Assembly: GCA_002633025.1 (NCBI GenBank)
Contig: NMRB01000340.1
Coordinates: forward strand, 65,028-129,027
Direction: 5' to 3'
Length of the DNA stretch: 64,000 nucleotides
Source: Notospermus geniculatus
Lineage: Eukaryota > Nemertea > Pilidiophora > Heteronemertea > Lineidae
Numbering within the stretch: position 1 is the stretch's first letter; each line of letters begins with the position of its first letter. The position numbers were made by a program, and so were the translations under genes. Below the pieces are notes generated by a model, which was not told the origin of the DNA, did no database searches, and worked only from the letters and a program-made list of their open reading frames with translations. Of this stretch, positions 35,724 to 48,700 are shown piece after piece.

Positions 35724-35771
35724 CAGGTAGTCCTTCCTCCTTCGCTTCTGGCTCCTCGCCATCCAAGCTGG
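35724..35771 (-). pseudogene. ARFGEF3: ARFGEF3 exon w25, truncated fragment
   Basis: Only the last ~48 bp of exon w25 (DGEEPEAKEEGLPG region) remain, still followed by a normal donor site. At 35765-35771 (AAGCTGG) the exon sequence jumps into sequence that belongs downstream of the gene (matching 29147 onward). The intact exon is 41506-41681. The fragment has no acceptor site and cannot be spliced in. Confidence 0.85.
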
Positions 35772-36742
35772 CTTGGAAGCCTCCAACCATGAATCATGAG
35801 AATTTTGGTGCGTCATCGACGATGGTTGATCGTCGAAATGAGCCACAAGTGACACAAATACAAAGACAGCGATAAGACTCCTCATCAAATAGACGTATCG
35901 ACAACTTAATTAAGGCAATTTACCTCATCAAAATACATCAAAGATAAAGAAAAAATCCTCATTTGCGTTTCAAATTTTAGTCATGATTCCACAAATTAAT
36001 TCTAGAACAAAATATCATGGGAACTCAACTGGTCCATGAAATCATTTAGGGAAAAAAGTCCAATCACTCAAGTAAATGTTTGTAACGAACTAATATATCA
36101 AATGCAATCTTGAATTCACTTCAATATATTCTCCATTTTCAGCTATTGTGATCAGCTATTTTCACACAAGGCCTTTTTTCAAGCAAAGATTTGTGGGGTT
36201 GGCCATTTATTCTTGCACCATCTCCTCTTTTGAGAGATCAGAACCTACTATCCAGCCAACTTTGTTCACTAAAACTGCCTGTAAATCCTCTGTCCATGAT
36301 CCAGCCATTACCTCCTTAGAGACTACACACCGGCCATGCTTCGGTTCCATTGTTGGAACGCCCACGCTGCCAGAGTGTAGGCGGCAAAGATGGGAACCAG
36401 CCTAACCTCCCAAGACAACTCAGTGCTGCCCCCAGCTTTCAGTTACAGAACCTGATAGGTAACACCCATGATGTGAACATCAAACACAGTGATGTGGATT
36501 TCCCGTGGCAATACAGGTCATGGAACACAGACTCATAGTGCCCTCTGTTTTACTTGAGAGGAACCACAATGTGGGACAATGAAGCTGTTTGGAGAGCCAA
36601 CAGGCAGCATCAATAAGACATCCATCCGAATGAACCAGTCAACTCTTATGGAAAATCATCTACCGAGAGGATGTTCCTACAGCTATCCCCACAACTTTTT
36701 GTAAAAAACCCTCACCACAAAGTACAGATGCCAAATAAATTA

Positions 36743-36748
36743 TTTATT
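36743..36748 (-). promoter_or_regulatory. Candidate polyadenylation signal, right copy
   Basis: TTTATT on the + strand (AATAAA on the - strand) lies about 145 bases after the ARFGEF3 stop codon at 36892. The equivalent place in the left copy reads TTAATT, so the hexamer is not shared. Confidence 0.4.
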
Positions 36749-36891
36749 TCCTATTTTGGAGGCGAAAGTTTCTTTAGAAAGACTAACGGGGCAAAAAAGT
36801 AAGAGAAAATGCAGAGGGAATCAAGACCTTGAATACCTGTTGGCCTTGAACAATTTAAAGAATAACAACATCCAAAAAGAACATTAATGGA

Positions 36892-39800
36892 TCAAGACTG
36901 GTTCGTTGTTCTCCACGCAACGCTACAGATAAAGCCAAGGCGATGAACCCATGTAGCCAGCGCCTCCTTTAGGCGGACGTCCTCTGCATGACAGACGAGC
37001 TGATTCAGACTGGGGAAGACGATGGGGAGCAGAAGATGGTGTGGTTCGTCGCCGACTTGGTGGAGCAGGTTTAGGAGGGTGCAGATCATCTCCGTCCAGG
37101 ACTGGATGTGAGCTTCACTGTCCTGGAAAGATCAGAGTAAAGACTGTCAGTGGGATATACTGATAGAGACAGTAAAGAAATAGAGAGTAGAAGACAACTG
37201 GAGGGTAATTATCAGCTGGTCTAATCTCTTCAGATATTGGAACCAAACAGTGTATCTCACCTTCATAATGGAATTAGTTTGTTCTTTTTCAATTTCTTCT
37301 TGGATGGGGTCAGGGTTCTTTGAACGCTTGGACTTCGGTACTCTGGGTTTGCTGGGCTTTGATCTGCAATTTGGCAACAAAGTTGGTATTTGAATGGCGA
37401 AGGTGAATGGTCCAACGAAACTAGTAAAATGAACTTTACGAAACAAGTTCTTCAACTGGTATAAAGAAAGATAAAGGTGAAGTTTGTAGAGTGATTTCTA
37501 TGTATTACCTCCTGAATGTTGGCATACTGTGCTGTTGCTTCCTTTTCTTGTAGGCCGACATCAGATTCTTGATGGTTCTATCCGTAGCAACTGTATAGAC
37601 CTTGTCCTCTGGATGTTTGCTCACCCGGTCAGCATCCGTGGGGCTCCGAACGGGTGACATTTGCGATGACAACATCGACTGGGTGTACTCAGAGGTGGTT
37701 TCTGAAGGCTCCTCGATTACAGCTGAAGAAGGTGAACATTATAAACGTATCTCAATAGCTCTAGAAATCCTTCAACCTTGATTTGACCAGCTAGGCCATT
37801 TTCATAGTCCATCATTTTGATCTAGTTTTATCCCTATGCTATACTTACCACAAAACTGAATGCATAAACGGTCATGGATCTTCATATCATGTATAGCAAT
37901 GTTTTAAACATTCAGATCAGATCACCTCACTAACTGAGCCAAATCTGTTTGGGGGAATAGAAATGAAAAGAAAGCCAACTTCTTCCCTCTGACGTCTAAC
38001 TATTGTTAAAATCCACATGAATCTGATAGAAAACTCAACCTCGGCTCAAATTCATTTACCGGTAGTTATGAACATTCTGATATACACTCACACTACAAAG
38101 GTGGGGAAGGAAACAGCTGACAGAGACACTAAGAGGTTGAGATTATCGAGTGCAGCTATGATTGAAAGTCAGAATCAGCAAAGCTACGAACACTGAAACA
38201 TCATTAAAGACTTTAGCTAGGTGACATGAAGTCCATGCTGCACAGAAACTGAGACAAGCAATTCATTCCAAAGGAAGTACTTTCTGTGTCCTGATTCAGG
38301 CCTTTGCGGGTGTCATTTCCGACTTTTACCCTCTGAAGCTACATCCTTACAATGTGAACACATATAAATGCACCATTACCTATGTAACATGATTCACCAT
38401 AAATTTGGTATAAACCCTCAGTACCACACAACTACATCTGCCATGAAATATCTCTACTAAAACCCACTACTTGATCTTGTATAAAATACCACAGATATTC
38501 TGTCAGTTTTGATGTATCATGGCTGGCTACTGACATGTGTATTCACAACACCAGTTCAAAGAATAAGCAATATGATTCAGAAGAATTCTCAGTCTATTTC
38601 CAGTATTCCTGAGATTGGTCAATGCCCAACTGATGCCACCCTCGCACCCAGGGTCTTCACAACTGCTCCCCTCCTCACACTTGGGAAGATATGACCGTAA
38701 ATGACCTGTGATTCTAAGGATGAACCAATGCTGACCAAAGCTTCCAAATTACAGAATTAGGGATACATGTACCGGTATTTGCAACCAGCCAGCTTAGTAG
38801 CTGGATGGACTGCCATGAACGTCAAAACTGACTAGGCCCCTAACTATTAATTAATCAAAGACATGATGACAATCATGCATAAGAGGCAAATAAATCTGAA
38901 ACTATGATTACGAAGTGGTGAAGATTATGATAAATGCAACAAAACATTTGGATAAGGATAAACAACTGAAGGTTGTGATGGTTACTGCGATGAGAGCTGG
39001 GTGATGCTGGATTGGATGTTATTATGGAACCACCGCATGCATCTGAAAGTTACTGAAAGGGGAGTCAGAGTATCCAACCAGGACACACCCTGAGCAGACG
39101 ACACAAATTTTTCTCCAAATGGTTCAATTCAGGAAAAATTCGGACCTGTTCCTTTGAAGAAAACCATACAAAAGCTGCCAGTCAAACATGCGTAGAACTG
39201 AAATGAGTTGCTGAACACTGTCATTCCAAAGTTATATTGATAGATTTTCAGGCCATCAATAAGATATGATTCATCCAATGGCTGGGATAGCTTGGTTAGG
39301 GGTGGGAGGGTTGAAAGTATACTTGCAGGCAGTTCAAATGATTTGCTGTATCATTTGAACTGTCGTTTATCTTCAGTTCACAAAAGGACAGAGTGCATTA
39401 ACCTGTTCAGGCCAAAGGTCACTCGAGTCTGAGAGCTTTTCGTTTAATTTCTGCAAAGATTTATCAGCATTCTCACCAATATGCCACAGGTGGTGAATTG
39501 AAAAAGGCACTTTTAATGGAAAACACCTCTTGCCAAAAAGAAAAGTGCCCGGTCAGGTTATCTGCGAAAGTTCAGGATTGTTAGAAGTGATCAGAGGTTT
39601 CAATTCTATTTCTGGTTCATTTCAGGCCATCAAATAATGCGCGCTGTACACAATCAAATTTTTCATCCACTTTTTTGGAAATTCAGATTCCGGGTCTATT
39701 GGGCCTTCAATGTATAAACCCTCATGTAGGCCTTTATTGAGCTAATTCAGAAAATTGGATGAAAAATTTGATCGTGTACAGCGGGCAAAAGTCACGCGAC

Positions 39801-41330
39801 ATATTCTAGCCACCAGCATGACCAGTACCAGTTTTGGCCAGCAATTACTGGGTCAACTTGGCAGAAGACATATGTAACACTACAGTTGGACAGACATTGA
39901 AACCCACTGATCACTTTCCCCAAGCCGTCATGCATGAGAATGCAGTGAAGTACTATTACCCTGGTCATGACTTAGAAAGTCATAAAAAGAGTCCTGGGGA
40001 TACACAGCTGGAATTGGTACAAGCAGATTAGAAGCATGGATTTCATCACGTTGTTGATTTGAATAAGCATGGCCAGTTTTTTTGGCCAGGGTGCCAAATT
40101 CCCAACTACCATTCAAAAAAATATGGCTAACACTACTATTATACAACTATTTATCAAATAACTATTTCCAGTGATCTGTGAGTTACTATGGATGGTGATT
40201 TCAACACTTGTTTATCTGGATAAGCATTGCTAGTTTTCTGTCTGAGATCTGGCATATTCCCAACTACCGTGTACCACAATAACCACCAGATGTCAGTGTC
40301 ATTCTCTCTCAAATGACTATTTATCAGTGCAATATTTGGTGTTACACCATAAGACGACATACAGTACATAAAATACTAGTGCTAATATGAATTATAACAG
40401 CTCGTGTCATCTTGAGCTCATGAAAATGAATGGAGGGACAGGAATATAAATATAAAATGTTGAAATGTAGAAATCAAGGTGGAGAAAATATGGTTGACAC
40501 AGCAAATTGGAGTGGCAAAGATAAATCTTAGGTTGTATAATTTGAAACTCTTTGGAAAATATGGGGAAAATCAATTTTGATTCTCTGGGGATCTGAGGGG
40601 TCAAGATGTCCTTATAAACTGCACTTACCTTGAACTGGTATAGGAGCAGTTGCCAAGGGTCCCTGTTGCTGCAGCTGGAGTTGTTGCTCCTGAAGCTTCT
40701 CAGCGACCATTGTCATTAATGTCTTCTCGCGTTTTAGCTCGGGTATCTCGTCAGGTTGTGCCACGAGGAAGAACAACGGACGATCGGACATTCTATCAGC
40801 CGTGGAAGTCCCTTCCTTATCAAGGACCAAGTCCGTGTACGTTGTACAGATGTCGTTGCAAGATTCATATAAGAGTTTGATGAAAACCTGGTGATGTGCA
40901 GAAATCGACTCATGGCTTCTTCGTGCTTCCTGCATTCCTGGGTACAAGTCAGAAATGATGTAGTTTGAACTAGGCACGACTTCATTCTTCATGTTTTCTC
41001 TGCCGTGTTCACGAATCATTTCCTCATGCTCTTTCTCTAACTTCTCTGCCATTTCCTTTTTCATATCTAAGTGTGATCGCAAAATATCCTTGACCATGTC
41101 TGTCGACAGCTCCTTATTCCACATGCACAGTTCTATCAGTGTGTGCACCATGAATGTCATGCTGATGCCAGCCTGTTTGTACAAGTTAGCTGCTACGTCT
41201 GAACTAGCGACCTTCTGAATGAGAAACTTGAGGCCAGGTCTGGAGTCGAAGTCCATTGCAAGCCTATAGGAATCTTGGAGACACTGAAGTATGGTGAGCA
41301 CATTCCTGGTGGACAGGTAGTTCAACATAC
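36892..41330 (-). CDS. ARFGEF3: ARFGEF3 (BIG3) C-terminal exons, right copy
   Basis: In reading order: w26 41330-40629 (702 bp), w27 37722-37509 (214 bp), w28 37363-37261 (103 bp) and w29 37122-36892 (231 bp with stop). Lengths and phases equal those of the left copy. This set connects in phase with w25 and the rest of the gene, so it is the natural end of the 2,037-residue reading. The w27 peptide keeps the DKVYTVATDRTIKNLMSAYK core; w28 is basic (KPSKPRVPKSKRSKNP) and could be a flexible linker. Mammalian BIG3 is cytosolic and Golgi/granule-associated; location here is inference from the family. Confidence 0.9.
39329..39361. other. Perfect 13 bp hairpin in ARFGEF3 intron, right copy
   Basis: Identical stem and loop to 32659-32691 although the flanks differ by a small insertion. 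Confidence 0.4.
39639..39786. mobile_element. MITE-like insertion, 148 bp, right copy only
   Basis: Arms GCGCGCTGTACACAATCAAA and the inverted TTTGATCGTGTACAGCGGGC frame a short interior. The left copy has the empty site at about 32963-32972. No clear target duplication could be assigned because the flanks also differ. Confidence 0.65.
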
Positions 41331-41505
41331 CTGAAAAGTAAAACACAGTCATAGATGTAGGCTCAAAGAGTAGTAGCTACGAGTCTCTTGATTCTTCAGA
41401 TTACCTACAAGCCCAGAACTTGATCGAACAGCTGTGACTTCCATTAGACGAGAAAGTCAAAGCACTTTTCTGCCTTATGAGAAAGTTCATCCATCCTCAA
41501 CTTAC

Positions 41506-44500
41506 CAGGTAGTCCTTCCTCCTTCGCTTCTGGCTCCTCGCCATCCAAGCTGGCTGTTCGTTGTAAGATATGTTGTTCAGCCGTGGCTACATTCGAGGTC
41601 CCCTCCAGGAGGATAGCTCCAACTGTCTGCAGCAGGAGCTGATGTGAGAGAAGGCCCACCACAAGACTTCGGAATGGTACCCTACAATACAGAAAGAGAC
41701 TTCAATCAATCTAACTACTCGCTGGAAATAGGTTTGGAAATACATCTGTTCCATTCCATGATTACAAACTGATAGGCAATCAAATTCTTCAGGCTATGAA
41801 TGAAATATCAGTAGTACAACCTTACCTCGTCATTATATGTTCAGGATTGTAACTATCCGCAAACTCCGGTGGGTACAACAAGAACACGTAGGTTCGATCC
41901 TGTTCCAGTTCTGTTGATTCAAGGGAATTCTGTGCTCGTTGGCTATCCAATAGGAAAACCTGGGCAAGAAAATGGTTTGTTATAGAAAATCTACATATCC
42001 GGTCATCTAATGTGGAAGTTGGACAGATCTCTATCGCTGTGTCCATGTCACCCATCCTGACAGGCATTTGTGTGTACTTACCTGTAAGGCTAATTGTCGT
42101 AATCGCTCACACTCAGTAACTGAACAATCTTTACGAGCAGCCACTTTGACTTGACCTATATCACCATAGAAGTTGTCTGAATTGGCATGAAATAGCGTCA
42201 TCAGTTGTCGTGTACTGTACATGGTGACGTTGAAGGCGTGGTGCAAGGACTGGGTGACGACATGCCACATATTCTCTGATAACAGTGGCCCACTGCTCAG
42301 GATTGCATGCCTGAAATTAAAGAAATGGCTAGACGTAAAACAGGGCCTTCTACAACTGACTTCGGTTTTGAAGGAAAGAGAAAATCCATTCTGTGGCCCA
42401 ATAGGCCTACGTGTATGTGTTGCTATCTGCTTTCTGGACCCAACGACAGGCCTATGTGTCACTTTTCACTTTCTGGTCAAGACAAATCTCAAGAAACTCA
42501 CCTGACACAAGAGCAGCCCAACCTGGAGATCGATTCCACAGGTTGTGCTATGCACTCAACCAGGACATCCAACATCTGCTTCAACATGAACTCAATGCCA
42601 GAATGTGCCTCGGGGGAACCTGCAACAAGACAAAGAACATAGAGATAGGATGGTCGTACTACAGCTGAAGGTTACCCATTGTGCCTGTAATGCAAGATTT
42701 TCCAACTTACCAACGAACTGCACAATATATTCCACAATCAGATCAGTGCACAGTCCACAGCACTGTTTAAAGTTGGCAGGGGAGCCCTCAAAGTAGCCAT
42801 ATGACTTTGTGCAATGTCGCAGCCAGTCTTGCAGCATTGGTAGTAGAAGATGGTTGATGCAGTAGATACCAAACTCAGCCCCTGAAATATGGTGATAAAA
42901 GATGAGTTGCCGTCTTCAGTGGACACAGCTTTCACATATCTCTGAGTGCAAGGGCCAGAAAGTACGGTGAGATCGTGGTGAATAGGTCATTGTGAGATGG
43001 GTCGTATTGGGTAGCAACATTTTAATACAATGCTGAGTCAACACTCTGTCCCACTCACCAGGTGTATTTGCAGCTGATCTAAGGAGATCAAACAACATCT
43101 CCAGCGTCTGTGGCTGATACGTCTTGGGGCAGGTGGAGACAGCCGTAGCCATGCCTTCAAGCAGCAAGAACCAGACGTGAAGTATCCCAGTGTGGTTATC
43201 CATCTCTGCTAACGTTTTCGTCTGAATCTGAATCTGTAGTTTTGAACACATGCCAGCCTGGGAACTCTGGGTGTGGGATATGTGAACCTCGGCATTCTCT
43301 GGCATGCTTCGTTCAACTTTTGTTGGGTTCTCTCTTGATTCTTCCTCCACCTGACTCTCTGAACTCTCTGGCATGTTTTCTCCAGAACTTGGCGACAGGG
43401 TGAAATTTCCTGAATCCTGACTCGGCAGCGACTGTTCGTTTTGTTCAGCAATACTTAGTGTTTTCAAATTTGTGACTAGAGAGACACTCATTGGTTCGGT
43501 CCAATCTGAATTGACGAAAGTACATGTATCCAGTGAGCCACGTTTGCTTGGCGTTTTGTCGAAGAAACGTTGGAATGATTCCAGATCCATGAAAGGTATC
43601 ATTGGGTCAACACACTTTGGAATGGAATTCAGCTTGATTCTAGAACAAAATGGAAAAGACCGATGAAAACAAACATGGTGAACGGAGTCAATAAACCACA
43701 AGTTGGCGATTTCAGGTCACCTCGTGGAGAGAAAGGGTCTCCATCTCAATCGTCACACCCCTTTTTCCACCACTTCTTCAAGACGAATTAGAACTGGGGA
43801 GAATGCACATTGTCAGAACATTACCACAAGGAATGACATTACCTCTGCAACAATACATACCAAAGTGAGCAAGCGCTTTGGCTGAAGTCGAAATCTAGGA
43901 CCATTCACTTACCTATGAGCACCATTGAATATAGGACAAGCTGGCATATTCCACATCGTCGAGAGAATTTCACAACACTGTTTAAGATACTTGAGGGCAG
44001 GAATACAGAGGTTCTCTGTGCTCTCAGCAGGTAAAAAGTCACTCCCCGAATCAGAGTCATCACCATCACATTCAAATTCACCTGGAAATGAAGCAGTCAC
44101 ATTCAGTGATACAGTGGATTTTAGTCAGGGTACTGTAAGGAATCAAACTGACAACAGCAGAGGTGAGAGGAGAAAGATTTGAGCTGTGCCACTCTGGCAC
44201 TATTTATGTTTACTTGGCGAGATGTTGTCTTTGATGGTGAATTGTGGCGGGCCTTACCTGGTCCTCGTACATATTTCAGGAGACAGAGAATACAGTCAAT
44301 GGCAGCATTAGCAAACACCAGAATGTTATCTGAGTTTAAGAACACCTCGAAAACATCCAACACAGCAGCGACATGGCGTTGACGAGCCTCGTTTACTTCC
44401 TCATTGGTTGTGAATTCTATCTTTACAGCTCTCAGGGCAGCGAATAGGGGGCGCCATCCTGAACAGATCTCTGTGGTGCATGCTTCAACAAGCTCACAAA

Positions 44501-45504
44501 TGGAACAAACAATCTGAAAAAGATGAAAAGTAACCATGATTTGAAAAGGAGCAAGGATTTACGATTTGGAAGACCCATGAAATTTCAAAAGAATTGCCCT
44601 CTTTTGAAGGATACACATACCTGATCTTGAGCATCGCCATCACACAGTTCCAAACATAGCAGATTCTCGAATGGTTTACACAGCAACTCGTTGAAGTGGA
44701 AATGAGGCAACTCTTGTCTAATGCTGAGCAGTGTTGTGACGCAGTCGTGGATGCAAGCTACAGCTTTTTTAGAAATTCGTCGATCTTTGCGACATGCAGC
44801 CTAGAAAGGAAGAAAATCAAGAAATATGAAGGGATGTAAGTCAGGCCAGACTCTGCAAGATGGCACAAGTAAAGTCATAAAGCGGGCAAGATTCTCAAAA
44901 TCAGGAAGAAGCAATGACAAAACTTACTTCTACAAAGTGTGGGGACACGGTCGTCCAAATCCTCATAATGTGCATCAGCGGCCGTCCACTTTTTATGCAC
45001 TTCAGCATCACGTCACCCAGTCGATACAGATGGAGAACATTCGTTGGGAGGCTGGAGACAGACACCCCATCCTCGCGCTCCACACTGCCTCGTCCTAGTA
45101 GATACAGCTGCTGGCTGCTGCTCTGGCATAACTCAGCCAGGAAGCCAATCAGTGACTTCATTGTAAGTTTGTAGGCAGCATCTTCATATAGCCTGGAAAT
45201 GATTGGTGGATCAGTTTTAACATTAGTGCATGTATGTAACAGTTGATCATGCTGGCCATAGGAACTTTAGGCAGATGGCACTAGTACTTCTTCACTGAAG
45301 TTCTTTGATACGAGTCCTTACCTATCCACAGCTTGAGAAAGTCCACAAAGACACTTTGATGTCTGACCACCATTCAGAACTCCACCAGCGACTGTTGCAC
45401 TATCCCAACCAGACTCTAATTTACTCTGTTTGATCAGATCATGAACGTTGATAGAGGGAGCAACTGGTACCATTGGGACCATGGGAATTCCATAGTACTC
45501 GTGG
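41506..45504 (-). CDS. ARFGEF3: ARFGEF3 (BIG3) middle exons w15-w25, single copy
   Basis: Eleven exons in reading order: w15 45504-45322, w16 45192-44928, w17 44800-44621, w18 44513-44258, w19 44081-43913, w20 43639-43059, w21 42881-42711, w22 42619-42502, w23 42310-42082, w24 41959-41826, w25 41681-41506. All borders are GT/AG and phases agree throughout. They encode the HEAT-like helical repeats of the C-terminal half of BIG3. Readable landmarks are LHLYRLGDVMLKCIKSGRPL and RIWTTVSPHFVE (w16), LPHFHFNELLCKPFENLL (w17), CTTEICSGWRPLFAALRAVK and VFLNSDNILVFANAAIDCIL (w18), GIYCINHLLLPMLQDWL (w21), ESISRLGCSCVR (w22/23) and VVGLLSHQLLLQTVGAILLE (w25). This part occurs once, which fixes the order of the gene between the two duplicated flanks. 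Confidence 0.9.
43059..43639 (-). CDS. ARFGEF3: ARFGEF3 exon w20, longest middle exon
   Basis: A 581 bp exon. The first two thirds are low-complexity, rich in Ser, Glu and Asn (GENMPESSESQVEEESREN), consistent with a disordered linker. The last third returns to conserved helices (VWFLLLEGMATAVSTCPK, QPQTLEMLFDLLRSAANTPG), corresponding to the LLEQLTAAVSNCP part of mammalian BIG3. Confidence 0.87.
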
Positions 45505-45787
45505 CTGAAATCCAAGGTAAGATTTTAACGATTCGTCACCTGAAAGCTTGCCAAAGAAACATTTGCATCAATTTAATCAACAGCTGAAGTTCTAACAGGA
45601 ATACCAATGTTTGAACTTGGGTCTGAAGCACTCAGTGTCTCATCCCAAGCATACTTTCAAAAGCCATCTCCACCAATCAGCTAACACTTTACAGTACCAT
45701 ATCTTGTGTCAAACATGAGATTCAAAGCCTCAATCTGATGTCTTGGAAACATTCAAATACACCAAGTGTTCAAGTTCCATTCAATAC

Positions 45788-48700
45788 CTTGCTTCATCTT
45801 CATTGTTCATCTCCAGTGGATGTCCCTGTGGGTGAATCTTTGGCAGGCTGGACTGGTTGTTACCCCGGCTAAAGTAGGTGTGTTCTAACTGGGAGATGTG
45901 GGCGCATGCTCTGCAAATAGAAGTCACATTGCAAGTTACAGAGCCACAATACAGTACCTAGTCACTTTTGGTCAGATGGCAAATGATGAAGGAAAGACGC
46001 ACCGAAAGACATGAGACCAGCAATCCTTGGAATGACTTCCCATCTCCAGACCTGTGCTAAGCATGACATCCAAACTCAGAGCATGAGCCGCATGCAGACG
46101 AGGTAACTTCGGTTTGGAAACCAGAACGGGCATCTTGGTTGCCTTCCTCTCAGGCAGGGGACTCCGTCCAGTTTCCTCCATCACACACGAGGCATTGGCT
46201 AACTGGGCAAACACGGTGCCACAGCGCATCTGCAAACCTGAAAAACATCGCCAAAATTCATGTTTTCTGTATCCTATTTAGACAAAGAATACAGACAGGG
46301 GCAAGATGAATTTGGATTGAAAGTGAAGTAGAAAGAAAACAGAATGACTCACCTAGCATGCAGGCTAACCTGGCCGCCCTCTGCAGCCCATCCAGACTCA
46401 TACAGATTGCTTCCTGGGCTCTTTTACTCTCCTCCTTTGCACCTTCCGTACCAAGCATCAGGCTCAAACTACTTGTAATCCCACAAGAACTTTTGCCATC
46501 GAGAAGCACCGACAACACATCAAGGATTCCATCCCAGCATAACATAAGTACAGCTTTGGCGAATTTCATTCCAGCCTCGATGGACTGACGTTTTTTCGTG
46601 TCTTGATTCTCATCCTTCTCCTCTTCGGCGTATTCACGAAGCAGCTGGCCGCCGAGTTGTAAGCTACACAAGCCATCGATGTCTGTAGAAAAGAAATATC
46701 ACTCTATCACATTCACATCTAACAGGAAAATATACACAATCTTTTTTGATATGGGCCTTTTCCTAATCAGCTTCTGATGCAGGTGGCTACAAATTGGGAC
46801 ACTGTCTTTCTGTGCCAGCCTGTTTCATAAAAGAACTCTTTCTTGTTCATTTCTTGTTCACATTTCTCTACCTCGTTTGAGGTTGAGGAGCAAGAGCACG
46901 GGCGAAACACTTCAATAAGACTAGGCAGGGCAAGATTACCAAAGCCTAGCAAAAGCTTTTACTTGGAATTTGGCAGCTATTTTCAATTCATTCATACAGA
47001 AAATAGCTTACAATGTACAAGGTAAAAGATGTGACTTCATTCAATTCACCCAGCATATTGGTCAGTACACTACTTGTATGTACCGGTAGGTACCCCGTTT
47101 AAGATTACACTCAGTCAAATGAGTCTTTCCCACAGAATTCAGTGCAAAGGAATTTCAAACATGCTGATATATTGTTAGAGAAGCAGCAAAATCTACAGCC
47201 TTTCATAAAAGTACCGGTAATGAAGGCAGGTATCAAGCAAATAAGGAATAAAGAGAAGAAGGCAATGACTGGTTCAGGATCTGTGAAATACCAAACATGA
47301 GATTGAAACTTGGAGGAAGGTCGCTACGGTAAATAAAGGAATATTGGCATAATAACATTGGGCATAACGTAAAAGAACATGGTGATATAATACAGAAAGT
47401 TCACAGTTTATTGGTCTTCCCTGGAAATTTTCTAAGTCCAAAAACTAGGCCCACAAAGGTAGGCCAAGGATGAATGGTATAAAAGTCAGATCACTTTCAT
47501 GGCAAGTTCTCGGTCAAGTGCAGGAGAACTTGCCACGAAAGTGATCTGACTTTTATACCATTCACCCTAGGCCTCCCTTTGTGGGCCTAGTTTTTGGACT
47601 CAGAAAATTCCCACCAAAGACCAATAAACTGTGAACTTCCTGTATAACAGAGACAGAAATGCACTAGCAGAGTGCACTGGACAAGTCCATCTCCTTGTAC
47701 CAGGCAAAAAGGAACATTCGAACAGGATTAAAACTTTCCTCCTGTTGTTTTTCAGCAAATTACTTAAGCTAGCATACTAGCAGTCTGTTTTTGGAAGAGG
47801 AGTGCAACTGAAGAGCAACATCTGGGAGGGAGATTCCTATCAGACAGAATTCTGCAACATCACTTATTTCAAAACTGATGTTAGTGGGGGTCCATTTAGA
47901 AGCACTGGGTCCTGGACCCACTGATCCTGAGAAACTGTTAGGAATCTTCCTTCAAATGAAAACACAAACACAGCCAGAAGCTTAATTGAGGTGGTTGGAC
48001 AATAACATGTGTTTCCTGAAGGACTTATAACACCCACTACCATATTAGATGGACTATAATGCATAACAGCCAGCAGGTTAAGTTATCAGCAAGCTTCAAC
48101 TCATCCTCACTTACCAAGCCAAGTCCAACCATTGGAGCCATGCTTTACATTGTCAACTAGCATTTCTAGCGAAAAACAGAATTGATATTATGCCTAAACT
48201 GCATCAGCAACTTCACAAGCAAGTTGTATTGTCTCTCTGACGTACCGGTAGATACCATGGCCAGGATACCCAGATCTCCATTTTTTTCTGTTTTTGGAAC
48301 CCAATTTACGTCAGCCAACAATGAGCAGAGTTAGAACCCTTACTTGGAATCGAGCCTGGAAAGGTTTGGAACAAGAGCATAACCAAGCCACTTGCTCTTG
48401 ATTCCAGAGATTTCTTCTAGTACCAAGTTCAACAAAGTAGTTCCATTTCTTGTATTATAATCATGATAAATAGGAAGTCAATTTCCAGAATCTTAGCAAA
48501 TTTTCAAGTCCAGCTACCAGAAGTGGCTACATTTCTGGTAGCTACACTTCTGGTAGCTCGACTTGAAAGTGCCAGCTTGATGAAGACCCCGCTTGGGGTC
48601 GAAAATTTGCTAAGATTCTGGAAACTGACTTCCTGTTTATCATAATTTTATGTGTCAATTTTTGTGCTTCCTCTTTCCTTGTATTATAATCACAGAGTTA

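Larger units (their letters stand above)
29154..35771. repeat. Direct duplication of ARFGEF3 3' end, left unit
   Basis: Colinear with 35772-41553. It carries exons w26-w29 and the last ~48 bp of w25, and is longer by the ~1.05 kb insertion at 33294-34346. Exon w26 shows about nineteen base differences in 702 by eye, with one amino-acid change, so the two units are close relatives at allele-like distance. Confidence 0.93.
35772..41553. repeat. Direct duplication of ARFGEF3 3' end, right unit
   Basis: Colinear with 29154-35771 but without the 1.05 kb insertion and with its own 148 bp MITE-like insertion (39639-39786). It continues at its right edge into the single-copy middle of the gene, so this is the copy joined to the upstream exons. 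Confidence 0.93.
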
